Counted from the first letter of the stretch, positions 26,670-35,216 are shown. The stretch: DNA of 64,000 bases from Prosthecobacter sp. (GCA_019186985.1 JABARQ010000047.1:1-64000); one strand, 5' to 3'. Program-made: numbers and translations. The notes: generated from the sequence alone by a model not told the origin.

Positions 26670-29282
26670 ATGGCAGAACGCTATAAAATCTACGAACAGC
26701 TCGGCTCAGGCGGCATGGGGGCCGTGTTCCGTGCCTACGACAATGATTTGAAACGCTGGGTGGCCATCAAACGCCTGACGAATTTCAAGGAGGGCGTCGC
26801 CGATGAAAGCTTGATCAGTGACCTCCGCCGCGAAGCGGATGCGCTCGCCTCCCTTCGAAACCCCAACATCGTCACCATCTTCGATGTCGCCAGCGACGCC
26901 GAAGGCCTCTTCATGGTGATGGAGCTGCTCGAAGGGGAGGACCTTGCCGACGTGGTGGCGCGCGGCCCGCTTCATTACGACGATTTCAAGGAACTCGCCT
27001 CCCAGACCCTCGAAGGCCTGCTCGCCGCACACGAACGGCACATCCTCCATCGCGACATCAAGCCGGAGAACATCAAGGTGGAGCGCCTTCCCGGAGGCCG
27101 CATGCAGTCCAAGATCATCGACTTCGGCCTGGCCCGCGCCGGCCTCCGTGCGAGAAAACAGACCGAGGACCAAAGCGGCACCGTCATGGGCTCCATTTAT
27201 TACATGGCGCCCGAACAGCTCACACGCCATCCGGTGGATGAACGCACCGACCTTTATTCTCTCGGCTGCGTCTTTTATGAAGCCCTCTCAGGCCGCAAGG
27301 CCTTCGACGGTGAATCCGTGGCGGTGGTCATCGACAAGCACATCAACCACGACCTCGTTCCCCTGCATGTCGTGGCCCCCCATGTCCCGCCCTGGCTGGG
27401 AGCCTGGGTGCTTCGGCTCATGGCACAACGGCCGGAGGACCGACCGGCCAACGCCCAGCAGGCCATCCAGGAATTTCGGGCCTGGGAAAAAATGTCCGCC
27501 GCACCGCCCATGATGCCGTGGATGCCTGCCGGATACGCCCCCATGCCCGGCGCCTATCCCCAGCAGGCCTATCCCGGGGCGATCACCACCAGCAGCGTCC
27601 CCGTCCAGCCAGGTTATTATCAAACCGGCCAGGTCAGTCCCCAGCACTACCAGACAGGCCAGATCCCCCCACAGCCCTATCAGCCCCCTCCGGCACCTGC
27701 CCCAGCAGCGGCTTCACCCGCCGCCGCACCTCATTCCCAGCCTGCGAAGGCGCCTCAAAAACGCAGCTCAAGCCCGGCCCCACACGCCCTGGGTTCAAGG
27801 ACACCCAGGACCGTCCCCGAAAAAAAAACCTCCCCAACCATCAAGACCTACGCCCTCGCCGGTCTTGGCATCATCGCCGTGCTCATCCTTGGCATGACTT
27901 TTCTGGGAGGTAAGAAAACCCCGGCGACCAAGGAACCTGGCAAGACCCCGCCAGCCCAGGCAGGCACCGGGGCCAAAGGTCCCGAGAAGATCCACTTTCA
28001 GCTCCCCCAGGACAGGCAGTTCCCCCCTCAGGACATGGATCTGGTGCTGCACTTCGTCACCAACGCCGGAGCGGCAAAAGCCAGCAGGGACGCCAGCGGC
28101 AAGCCACAGGCCGCCAACAACGGTGACCCGGCCCCCGAATGGCACGACCTCGCCGCACGCGGCCAGGGCAATGGCATGCGAGCCTGGAAAAACACAGCCG
28201 ATCATGCCCCCGTCCGCCAGGTCTGGAACCATCAGAATGCCAAGAGCAACCGTAGCGTGCTCGACTTCCGAAGCCGTAACGGCAAGGCCCCCGCCCTGCT
28301 TCTGTCCGACCCGGCGGATGAAGCCCCTCAGTTCCCCTTCGGCTCAGCCTCCGTCAAAGGCCCCCGCGGAATGACCCTCTGCCTCGTCTTCCAGGCAGCC
28401 GACAACTCCCTGCCCACCGAAGTCGCCTCACTCGCCTCCACCGATGGCAGCAGCGTCTCGCTCAAGGTCAGCAGCGAAAAATCCCTCATCGCTGAGTTCA
28501 AAAACAGCTCCGGCTCCCGCAGCACCCTCACCAGCAAGGATGTCGATCCCACCAAGCCCATCAGCGCCACCCTCACCTGGCAGTCCGACACAGGAATCAC
28601 CAGCCTGCGCGCCAGGGACGGAACCGGCAAAACCTTCTCCGCCAACGGCTCCAATGTCACCCCGCCCGGCAGCCCGCTGACCCGCTTCCAGATTGGCAGG
28701 GCCGACAACGGCAGCGGGACACCTCCCCCGACGGATCAACAGTTCAACGGCTGGTTTGCAGAAGCCCTGCTCTACTCCAGCGTCCTGCGCTCCGATCAAC
28801 TTCAGCTTTTGGACGGCCCCAACATCCGGGATTACTACTTCAACACCATCACCCCGCTGGCCCAGCGGCTGAAAACCAAGCTCCCCCAGGTCGAACCCCG
28901 CTCCTCCTGGACGTTCAATCCCAGCCAGAACGGCACCGATGCAAAAAATGTGGCCGATGGCAACGTCACCAGCCGCTGGAGCACCAAGGCTCGCCAGAAC
29001 CCCGGCCAGTGGTTCCAGGTCGATCTTCCCCAGACGCAAAACATCGCCGGCATCGCCCTCGACTGCCAGGCCGCCTCCGGTGATTATCCCCGCAAGTTCA
29101 CCATCGAAACCTCCAATGACGGCCAGTCCTGGGACAAGGTGGCCGAGCGTAATGGCACGGGCCCCCTGATTGAAGTCGTTTTTGACGCCCCACGCCCGGC
29201 ACGGCACGTCCGCATCATGCAGACCAGCACAACCCCCTCCAATGACTGGGCCATCTGCGAGCTGGTGCTCTTTAAAAAGTGA
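26670..29282 (+). CDS. Transmembrane Ser/Thr protein kinase with LamG and discoidin ectodomain
   Basis: An 870-aa Hanks-type kinase. Gly-loop LGSGGMGAVF (11-20), K34 in VAIK, HRDIKPEN with D129, DFG (151-153) and an APE motif in YMAPEQL are all present, so it should be active. A Pro/Gln-rich linker with repeated YQTGQ units leads to a membrane helix (about 392-412), then an extracellular LamG-like domain and a C-terminal F5/8 type C (discoidin) domain (about 740-870; WFQVDLPQTQNIAGIAL). Both ectodomain types bind carbohydrate in other proteins, so this is a candidate glycan-sensing receptor kinase. The ATG at 26670 is chosen because MAERYKIYEQLGSG is a typical kinase start. Confidence 0.88.
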   Translation: MAERYKIYEQLGSGGMGAVFRAYDNDLKRWVAIKRLTNFKEGVADESLISDLRREADALASLRNPNIVTIFDVASDAEGLFMVMELLEGEDLADVVARGPLHYDDFKELASQTLEGLLAAHERHILHRDIKPENIKVERLPGGRMQSKIIDFGLARAGLRARKQTEDQSGTVMGSIYYMAPEQLTRHPVDERTDLYSLGCVFYEALSGRKAFDGESVAVVIDKHINHDLVPLHVVAPHVPPWLGAWVLRLMAQRPEDRPANAQQAIQEFRAWEKMSAAPPMMPWMPAGYAPMPGAYPQQAYPGAITTSSVPVQPGYYQTGQVSPQHYQTGQIPPQPYQPPPAPAPAAASPAAAPHSQPAKAPQKRSSSPAPHALGSRTPRTVPEKKTSPTIKTYALAGLGIIAVLILGMTFLGGKKTPATKEPGKTPPAQAGTGAKGPEKIHFQLPQDRQFPPQDMDLVLHFVTNAGAAKASRDASGKPQAANNGDPAPEWHDLAARGQGNGMRAWKNTADHAPVRQVWNHQNAKSNRSVLDFRSRNGKAPALLLSDPADEAPQFPFGSASVKGPRGMTLCLVFQAADNSLPTEVASLASTDGSSVSLKVSSEKSLIAEFKNSSGSRSTLTSKDVDPTKPISATLTWQSDTGITSLRARDGTGKTFSANGSNVTPPGSPLTRFQIGRADNGSGTPPPTDQQFNGWFAEALLYSSVLRSDQLQLLDGPNIRDYYFNTITPLAQRLKTKLPQVEPRSSWTFNPSQNGTDAKNVADGNVTSRWSTKARQNPGQWFQVDLPQTQNIAGIALDCQAASGDYPRKFTIETSNDGQSWDKVAERNGTGPLIEVVFDAPRPARHVRIMQTSTTPSNDWAICELVLFKK

Positions 29283-29420
29283 TCTCTCTCACCAAAGGCG
29301 GCCCAAAAGGAAGGACCTCCCGCGCCACAGCCCCCTCAGTAACAATCCGTCAGTCAGTCGCACCGCGTTACCCCCACTCAACGCACTTTAACTGTCCAAA
29401 TGAACCTCAACCACCTTGTT

Positions 29421-29440
29421 TGTTTAAGATATCTTAAACA
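29421..29440. promoter_or_regulatory. Perfect 20-bp palindrome, likely operator
   Basis: The half-site TGTTTAAGAT is followed directly by its exact reverse complement, with no spacer. It lies in an AT-rich patch 104 bases upstream of the small RHH-like gene and about 50 bases upstream of its predicted -35. Such a site would suit a dimeric regulator; which protein binds is unknown. Confidence 0.6.
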
Positions 29441-29478
29441 TCTGGGTGGTATTTAGTCGGTTTTAACCCGAAAAAAAC

Positions 29479-29500
29479 CGAGTTCATTCTTGCGACTCGG
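29479..29500. promoter_or_regulatory. Inverted repeat over the -35 element
   Basis: CCGAGT and ACTCGG form a perfect 6-bp inverted repeat with a 10-base loop. The AACCCGA at 29465-29471 could pair with TCGGGTT (29497-29503) as an alternative. The overlap with the predicted -35 suggests an operator rather than a terminator: there is no T-run. Confidence 0.4.
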
Positions 29501-29518
29501 GTTTGAGCCCATTATTAT
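29490..29518 (+). promoter_or_regulatory. Predicted sigma-70-type promoter of the RHH-like gene
   Basis: TTGCGA (29490-29495), a 17-base spacer, then TATTAT (29513-29518), ending 25 bases before the ATG. The hairpin at 29479-29500 overlaps the -35 element. Confidence 0.45.
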
Positions 29519-29543
29519 CCGGTTAATTCCGGGTTTTAATCGA

Positions 29544-29789
29544 ATGGCTCGCCCTTCCAACAGCTTCGAATCGGTCACCATGACCATCGCAGTCACTCCC
29601 CAGGTCAAAATGTACCTGGAGGATCTGACCGCCGACGGCATGTATGGCTGCAGCCCGTCCGACGCAGCCCGTCTGCTGCTTGGCCAGGCCATCGAGCAGA
29701 AGATCAAGGAGGGCGTGCTGTCCCGGAGGAAGTTCATTGTTCAGAACGGCGAGGTGATGCCCACCGCAGCACCCGCCCTAAACTCCTAG
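29544..29789 (+). CDS. Small RHH-like (CopG/Arc-type) putative regulator
   Basis: An 81-aa protein. A beta-strand-like stretch (SVTMTIAVTPQVKMYLEDL) is followed by two predicted helices (SPSDAARLLLGQAIEQKIKEG), the strand-helix-helix layout of ribbon-helix-helix DNA-binding proteins. Exact family not recognised. The ATG at 29544 is preferred over 29490 because it starts after the predicted promoter and drops a non-conserved leader. It is followed 6 bases later by another small gene and preceded by a palindrome and promoter, consistent with autoregulation. Confidence 0.55.
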   Translation: MARPSNSFESVTMTIAVTPQVKMYLEDLTADGMYGCSPSDAARLLLGQAIEQKIKEGVLSRRKFIVQNGEVMPTAAPALNS

Positions 29790-29795
29790 CTCCCG

Positions 29796-29999
29796 ATGCC
29801 CACGCAACTCGAACTTCAAAGCGACACCATGGTCTTCAACATCACCATGACCCATGACCTCGACGACAGCGACCGCGGCCGTCGTGGAGCCTGGCGCAGC
29901 GACACCCGCCTGGAGATGCTGGCCCATGAAATCGTGCGCTACACGCCCGACCTCGCTGACCTGCTCGTCACCCTTGGCAGGCAGAAAATGGCCGCCTGA
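29796..29999 (+). CDS. Small protein of unknown function
   Basis: A 67-aa acidic, soluble protein. I recognise no family. It begins 6 bases after the RHH-like gene and so probably forms a two-gene operon with it. The layout resembles a small regulator plus partner pair, but nothing in the sequence points to a toxin. Confidence 0.5.
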   Translation: MPTQLELQSDTMVFNITMTHDLDDSDRGRRGAWRSDTRLEMLAHEIVRYTPDLADLLVTLGRQKMAA

Positions 30000-30105
30000 A
30001 GCAGGCGCCTGCTGACACAGCAACCCCTGGAAGGCCAGCGTCCGCAGACGTTGGCCTTGTCATTTCAGCCCAGGCATCCATCATCGGCCTCCCCAATTCT
30101 CCGCC

Positions 30106-30801
30106 ATGTTCCGCGTTTCCTGCATTCTTGTCCTCCCGCTGCTGGCCTGCCTCAGCCTCGGTTCCTGCGCAATGATGAAGCGTCTGACACCCGACTTCAG
30201 CAAGATTCCCAAACCCCCGCTGCCCAGCTTCTCCACGCTCAAGAAGATCACCCGCATCATCCCTGGCATGCCGGAGAGCGACCAGGCAAATGCAGAGGAT
30301 CCGAGGGTGCCCTTCAACGCACGCGGAACCCTCGGCTACGGCCACACGCTGCGCATCCATGTCTACGAAGGCGCACGCTCCCCGGAACGCATCTACAACG
30401 GCGTCGTCATGGTCGATGAAAAGGGCGTGATCACCCTCGGCCAGGCAGGCTCGGCACGCATCGGTGGAGCCACCCTGCCCAGGGCTGCTGAAGCCATCGC
30501 AGCCACCTTCCGCGTTGGCATGAACATCGGGCGCACCGTCACCGTGCACATCCTCTCCGTCGAAGACACCCCCGTCGTCTCCATCCGTGGCGATGTCATC
30601 TCGGATGAATTCATCCCCGCCTGGGAGGACATGACCCTCGAACAGGCCGTGCGCGTCTCCGGCGGCCGCAAGCTGGGGTCCACCAACCACGGGGTTTACC
30701 TCATCCGTGAAGGCGTTCGCCGCTTCTTCTCCTCCCTGGAACAGGCGAACGAAGTCGAGCCCGAACCCGGCGACATCATCGAACTCTCCCCCGACATCTG
30801 A
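30106..30801 (+). CDS. Polysaccharide export lipoprotein (Wza-like, Poly_export/SLBB)
   Basis: A 231-aa lipoprotein with a lipobox LGSC at about 18-21 after a short hydrophobic signal. Residues ~75-165 match the Poly_export fold (YGHTLRIHVYEG, GVVMVDEKGVITLGQAG, RTVTVHILS), and VSIRGDVISDEFIPAWEDMTLEQAVRVSGG is an SLBB-like hairpin. Family members build the outer-membrane channel for capsule or exopolysaccharide. It is shorter than Wza and stands alone without glycosyltransferases. It lies 5 bases upstream of the DoxX gene. Confidence 0.8.
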   Translation: MFRVSCILVLPLLACLSLGSCAMMKRLTPDFSKIPKPPLPSFSTLKKITRIIPGMPESDQANAEDPRVPFNARGTLGYGHTLRIHVYEGARSPERIYNGVVMVDEKGVITLGQAGSARIGGATLPRAAEAIAATFRVGMNIGRTVTVHILSVEDTPVVSIRGDVISDEFIPAWEDMTLEQAVRVSGGRKLGSTNHGVYLIREGVRRFFSSLEQANEVEPEPGDIIELSPDI

Positions 30802-30806
30802 TCCTC

Positions 30807-31301
30807 ATGCTTGACTATGTGGGCGGCAATCCGGCCGCCAATCAAAACCCCTGGGCCGGCCTCTTCAAAACCATCATGGTGCTGCGCATCGGCACGGGCG
30901 TCATGCTGATCACCCGTCACGCCCTGGCCGCAGTCATCAGCGCCTATGAGTTTGTCTGGAAGGAGCAGCCCTGGGACTGGGTGCGGCACTTTGCCGAGGC
31001 CGGTCTTCCCTATCCTCAGATCACCGCACCCGCCGCCGCCCTCATCCTCGGCGCGGTCGCCCTCAGCTTCGCCCTCGGCTTCCTCACCCGCCTCTTCGCC
31101 CTCGTCTTCATGCCGGTCATCGCCCTCTACCTGGTCTATGCCCCCGGCCTGCCCGGCGCCCAGGTCGAAACCGCCTGGCTCTACCTGCTCATCGCCTTCA
31201 CCCTCCTCCTGTTCGGTTCCGGCGCCATCTCGCTGGACAAGCTCTTCCACATCGGGGAAAGCTGGGCCAGTCGGCCGAAGAAGAAAAAAGGCGGCTGGTA
31301 A
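30807..31301 (+). CDS. DoxX-family integral membrane protein
   Basis: A 164-aa protein with about four hydrophobic helices (around 22-45, 70-92, 95-112 and 120-140), and the pattern LRIGTGVMLITRH...ALILGAVALSFALGFLTRLFAL typical of DoxX/DoxD-like proteins. Members are linked to redox and thiol stress; the specific role here is unknown. It follows the export lipoprotein by 5 bases and precedes ruvC by 9. Confidence 0.75.
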   Translation: MLDYVGGNPAANQNPWAGLFKTIMVLRIGTGVMLITRHALAAVISAYEFVWKEQPWDWVRHFAEAGLPYPQITAPAAALILGAVALSFALGFLTRLFALVFMPVIALYLVYAPGLPGAQVETAWLYLLIAFTLLLFGSGAISLDKLFHIGESWASRPKKKKGGW

Positions 31302-31310
31302 CCTCCTGCC

Positions 31311-31949
31311 ATGGCCCGTGTGACCGCCGCCGAACTCAAGCGCGTTCTCGCCAACGCCGCCAGGTCGGGCCGTCGTGTCACTGACCGCTCACCCGGCGCC
31401 GGCAAACCCCCGACAGCTGCTGCCAGGCTTCCAATCACGGAAACCCGGCGTGTCCTCGCCATCGACCCCGCACTGCGCAACACCGGCTGGGCCGTGCTTG
31501 AAAAAAACGGCCGCGACCTGAAGGCTGTCACCTGGGGTGTCATCTCCAACCCGCCCAAACTCCTTCACTCCGGCTGCCTCGTCGCCATCCGCGAACAGCT
31601 CTCCGACATCATCCGCAGCCACCATCCCGAGGCCTGCGCCATCGAGTCCACCATCTACGTCCAGAGCTACAGGACCGCCATCGTCCTCGGCACCGCACGC
31701 GCCGCCTGCCTCATCGCCGCCGCCGAACATGGTCTGCCCATCTATGAATACGCCCCGCGTGAGGTCAAACAGGCCGCCGTCGGCCGCGGCGCCGCCCAGA
31801 AGGACCAGGTGGCTTTCATGATCCGCTCCCTCCTCCGCCTCCAGGAAACCCCGCCCGCCGATGCCGCCGACGCCCTCGCCGTCGGCATCACCCATTTCCA
31901 AAACACCGAAGCCGGCGCCGCCCTCGGCCTGGAAGAACGCCGGGTCTGA
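31311..31949 (+). CDS. ruvC: Holliday junction resolvase RuvC with N-terminal extension
   Basis: A 212-aa RuvC, the endonuclease that resolves recombination junctions with RuvAB. The acidic catalytic set is present: D52 in LAIDPALRNTGWAV, E112 in AIESTIYVQ, and D184/D187 in ADAADALAVG. The first Asp is at about residue 7 in usual RuvC, so there is an extra basic N-terminal tail of about 45 residues (MARVTAAELKRVLANAARSG). No closer in-frame ATG exists, so the tail is probably translated unless an alternative start is used. Confidence 0.9.
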   Translation: MARVTAAELKRVLANAARSGRRVTDRSPGAGKPPTAAARLPITETRRVLAIDPALRNTGWAVLEKNGRDLKAVTWGVISNPPKLLHSGCLVAIREQLSDIIRSHHPEACAIESTIYVQSYRTAIVLGTARAACLIAAAEHGLPIYEYAPREVKQAAVGRGAAQKDQVAFMIRSLLRLQETPPADAADALAVGITHFQNTEAGAALGLEERRV

Positions 31950-32062
31950 ACAGGACCCTCCCCTCACCCAAAGCCAGTCCGGCCTGGCGCAACGCCTGCT
32001 CCCCATTGCTGACCTCACCTTGACGACGGTTCCTCCCTGACCCATTGACCCTGCATCCATCC

Positions 32063-33616
32063 ATGTCCAAAAAACCTGTTGTTCTCATCATCCGTGACGG
32101 CTGGGGCATCAACCCCGGCGGCAAGGCCCAGGCCGCAGCCAATGGCGACGCCACCCTGCTCGCCCGCACCCCCTTCCACGACCATCTCTACGCCACCTAT
32201 CCCTGGGCCAAAGTCAGCGGCAGCGGCGAAGACGTGGGCCTTCCCGACGGCCAGATGGGCAACAGCGAAGTCGGCCATCTCAACCTCGGCGCCGGACGCA
32301 TCGTCTATCAGGACCTCACCCGCATCAACAAGTCCATCCGCGACGGCGAACTCGCCAGCATGCCCGTCCTCGTCGAAGCCTTTGAAAAAGCCAGGGGCAG
32401 ACGCCTTCACTTCCTCGGCCTCGTCAGCGACGGCGGCGTGCATTCCCACCAGGACCACCTCGCCGCCCTCTGCAACGCCGCCAAGGCCGCAGGCGTCGAT
32501 GACCTCATGGTCCACGCCATCACCGACGGCCGTGACACCTCCCCCACCGGCGGCGTCGCCTACCTCTCCAAGCTGGAAAACGACCTGAAGCCCAGCGGCG
32601 CCAGGATCGCCACCGTCATCGGCCGCTACTACGCCATGGACCGCGACAAGCGCTGGGAACGCAACAAGATCGCCTGGGACGCCATCGTGCTCGGCCGCGG
32701 CGAGTTCCGCACCGACACGCCCAGCGCCGCCACCCAGGCCGCCTACGCCAACGAAAAGCGTGGCGATGAATTCCTGCTGCCGATGATCTTCTCCAACGCC
32801 GATGAGCAGCGCGTCCGCGACGGTGACGTCATCCTCTGGTTCAACTTCCGCGCCGACCGCGCCCGCCAGCTTTCCGAAGCCTTCCTCAAGACCGGCTTCG
32901 AGGGCTTCGACCGCGAGGTGCATCCCCGTACCGGCTACTACACCCTCACCGAATACGACGCCACCTACGAGGCCCTCGGCGCACGCGTCATCTTTGGCAC
33001 CGAGACGCTAAACAACAACCTCGGCCAGGTCATCGCCGCCGCCGGCCTGACCCAGCTTCGAGCCGCAGAAACCGAAAAATACCCCCACGTCACCTTCTTC
33101 TTCAACAGCGGTGTCGAGGAGCCCAATCCCGGCGAGGACCGCTACCTCGCCATCTCCCCCAAGGAGGTGCCCACCTACGACAAAAAGCCGCAGATGAGCG
33201 CCCCGGACCTCACCTTCGAAGTCCTGCGCCGCCTCGAAAGCTACGACGCCGTCATCATGAACTTCGCCAACCCCGACATGGTCGGTCACACCGGCGTCGT
33301 CGAGGCCGGCGTCCACGCCTGTGAAACCATCGACTTCGGCGTCCGCCTGATCGTCGAGAAGGTGCTCGAACTCGGCGGCAGGCTCTTCATCACCGCCGAC
33401 CATGGCAACTGCGAGCAGATGCGCAACGCCGACGGCTCCCCGCACACCGCCCACACCACCAACCTCGTCCACGGCATCTACGTCGCCGCCGACGCCGCAA
33501 ACTACACCGTCCGCGACGGCATCCTCGCCGATGTCGCACCGACCCTCCTCGACATGCTCGGCGTCAAGCAGCCCTCCGAAATGACCGGGAAGAGCCTGCT
33601 GGTGAAAAAGGCCTGA
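32063..33616 (+). CDS. gpmI: 2,3-bisphosphoglycerate-independent phosphoglycerate mutase
   Basis: A 517-aa enzyme interconverting 3- and 2-phosphoglycerate in glycolysis. It has the metal-binding IIRDGWG at 9-15 (D12), the phosphoserine nucleophile S68 in GQMGNSEVGHLNLGAGR, DGRDT in the transferase domain, and the second metal site NFANPDMVGHTG...ITADHGNCEQM. Length and motifs match GpmI throughout. The ATG at 32063 is preferred to 32045 because the conserved region begins within a few residues. Confidence 0.96.
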   Translation: MSKKPVVLIIRDGWGINPGGKAQAAANGDATLLARTPFHDHLYATYPWAKVSGSGEDVGLPDGQMGNSEVGHLNLGAGRIVYQDLTRINKSIRDGELASMPVLVEAFEKARGRRLHFLGLVSDGGVHSHQDHLAALCNAAKAAGVDDLMVHAITDGRDTSPTGGVAYLSKLENDLKPSGARIATVIGRYYAMDRDKRWERNKIAWDAIVLGRGEFRTDTPSAATQAAYANEKRGDEFLLPMIFSNADEQRVRDGDVILWFNFRADRARQLSEAFLKTGFEGFDREVHPRTGYYTLTEYDATYEALGARVIFGTETLNNNLGQVIAAAGLTQLRAAETEKYPHVTFFFNSGVEEPNPGEDRYLAISPKEVPTYDKKPQMSAPDLTFEVLRRLESYDAVIMNFANPDMVGHTGVVEAGVHACETIDFGVRLIVEKVLELGGRLFITADHGNCEQMRNADGSPHTAHTTNLVHGIYVAADAANYTVRDGILADVAPTLLDMLGVKQPSEMTGKSLLVKKA

Positions 33617-33617
33617 A

Positions 33618-33638
33618 AAGGCAGGGCCTTCCCGCCTT
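33618..33638 (+). terminator. Hairpin after gpmI, possible terminator
   Basis: AAGGC(A)GGG and CCCGCCTT pair with one bulge around a CCTT loop just after the stop codon. There is no T-run, so intrinsic termination is uncertain. Confidence 0.35.
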
Positions 33639-33733
33639 CCAAACAGTCGCACAACCGCAACCATGGAGAGCAGACTGGCCAGCCCGCTGCTTCTACAGCT
33701 GCATTCTCCATCCCTGCCCGGGCAAACCAGACC

Positions 33734-34069
33734 ATGCGCCTCCTCTTCCTCTGCTCCCGCAACCACTGGCGCAGCCCGACGGCGGAGGCCGTCTACCAGC
33801 ACGATCCTCGCGTCGAGGTGCTCAGCGCCGGCGTCAGCGCCTCCGCCAGGCGGCGAGTCTCCGAAAAGCTGCTCCGCTGGGCCGACCTCGTGCTCGTCAT
33901 GGAGCCGGAGCACAAAAAGAAGCTCCGCGATGACTTTCCCGGGCTGTTTCAGGATCTTCGCGTCGAGGTCCTGGACATCCCGGACGACTATGGATTCATG
34001 GATCCAGATCTCATCACCCTGGTCCAGGCCGCCGTGGAACCACTGATTGACGGCATGTCACCAAAGTGA
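33734..34069 (+). CDS. Predicted protein tyrosine phosphatase (COG4551-like)
   Basis: A 111-aa low-molecular-weight phosphatase relative. The P-loop is CSRNHWRSPTAE (C7, R13), fitting Cys-X5-Arg-Ser, and IPDDYGFMDPDL near the C-terminus supplies the conserved Asp region. SAGVSASARRRVSEKLLRWADLVLVME matches COG4551, a short family distinct from classic LMW-PTP with its CxGNxCRS loop. Substrate unknown. A lone gene between gpmI and the convergent SUMF1-like gene. Confidence 0.8.
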   Translation: MRLLFLCSRNHWRSPTAEAVYQHDPRVEVLSAGVSASARRRVSEKLLRWADLVLVMEPEHKKKLRDDFPGLFQDLRVEVLDIPDDYGFMDPDLITLVQAAVEPLIDGMSPK

Positions 34070-34169
34070 CGCGAATCCTGTGCGTCATGCCTCGCATCAC
34101 AAGCCGCCCGATGCAGGGCCGCTTGAAGCATCAACCGGGACCGCTGCGGCATATGCGGCCCTCTTTCCT

Positions 34170-35111
34170 TCATCGAGAAGTGATCATGTCACCCCTCACC
34201 AGGGCCGGTCGAAACCCCACCAGGCTGAGGCTCACTTCGGGGTGAAGCCGGCCTCGGTGGGCACACCTGCAGTTCGAGGCGCCATCCCCCCAGGAACCTC
34301 CGCGACGGATCCGCAGCATGCCCCAGGCACTGCCCAGAGGATCAACGCCCCCGGTGAGTTCAGAGCCAAACCAGTCGGAGCACCACTCGGACACATTCCC
34401 ATGCATGTCATGCAAGCCCCACGGGTTGGGCTTCCTGGCACCCACCTCGTGAGTCTGCCTGTGGCTGTTGACCGAATACCACCCGACTTCATCCAGGCTG
34501 CCTCCCGAATAAAGCCCCGCCTGCCCCGCCCGGCAGGCATGTTCCCACTGCGCCTCCGTGGGCAGCGCCCATTTCCATCCTGCAGGCAGCAGCCCGTTGG
34601 CGTTCAGCTTCCCAACAAAGTCCTTGGCATCATGCCAGCTGACGCTCTCCACCGGCAGGTTCCCCCCTTTGAAGGAACTTGGATTGCCTCCCATCACCGC
34701 CTTCCACTGAGCCTGGGTGACTTCCGTCCGGGCTAGCCAGAAGGGCTGGCTGACAGTCACCCGAACCTGGTTTTCATGACTGTCCCGGCCATCCTCATGG
34801 GCTGGGCTTCCCATGTCAAAACTCCCGGCTGGCACATAGCAGAACTGCTGCACCACCTCGTCGCCCAGCTGCACTTCCAGCATTCTGCCCGGTTCGCCCG
34901 CCTCAATTTCCTCCAGCGTAACCATCTTCGTTTCACTGCTCCTCTTCTGCTCCAGGCCATCCTCGGAGGCGTTGTCCACAATCCCATAGACAAGCGCAGC
35001 CAGCGGCAGAAGCAGCAGCACAGCTGTACTAAACAACCGCCTCGGCTGGGAGGCCGATGTTTGCCGTTGCCACCTGGCCCGACCAGGAAGAGCTGAAAGT
35101 CCTTTGTCCAT
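34170..35111 (-). CDS. Membrane-anchored SUMF1/FGE-fold protein
   Basis: A 313-aa protein. A basic N-terminus and one membrane helix (about 27-45) precede a formylglycine-generating-enzyme-sulfatase domain (about 85-305): FCYVPAGSFDMGSP, FWLARTEVTQAQW, LPTEAQWEHACRAG, NPWGLHDMHGNVSEWCSDW, IRRGGSW and a final GFRPAL. The Cys pair that FGE needs at the end of the domain is not clearly kept: the region reads GDGASNCRCAHRGR, with cysteines two apart rather than five. It is therefore more likely a structural or binding SUMF1-fold protein than the enzyme that matures the two sulfatases here. Confidence 0.75.
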   Translation of the reverse strand: MDKGLSALPGRARWQRQTSASQPRRLFSTAVLLLLPLAALVYGIVDNASEDGLEQKRSSETKMVTLEEIEAGEPGRMLEVQLGDEVVQQFCYVPAGSFDMGSPAHEDGRDSHENQVRVTVSQPFWLARTEVTQAQWKAVMGGNPSSFKGGNLPVESVSWHDAKDFVGKLNANGLLPAGWKWALPTEAQWEHACRAGQAGLYSGGSLDEVGWYSVNSHRQTHEVGARKPNPWGLHDMHGNVSEWCSDWFGSELTGGVDPLGSAWGMLRIRRGGSWGDGASNCRCAHRGRLHPEVSLSLVGFRPALVRGDMITSR

Positions 35112-35173
35112 AAGATCCCTTGATGCAGGAATCCCGCCAAATCACTTAAATGAAGCGCTTTATCAAAGTATAA

Positions 35174-35216
35174 AATTACCTACAATTACCGATAAATTAC
35201 CGACATTTTACCGACA
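35174..35216. repeat. Four tandem AATTACCGA-type repeats at helical spacing
   Basis: Units AATTACCTAC, AATTACCGATA, AATTACCGACA and TTTTACCGACA start at 35174, 35184, 35195 and 35206, spacings of 10, 11 and 11 bases. All copies therefore face the same side of the helix. They lie in the divergent region between the SUMF1-like gene (start 35111) and the GIY-YIG gene (start 35364), suggesting a cooperative protein-binding array. Confidence 0.7.
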
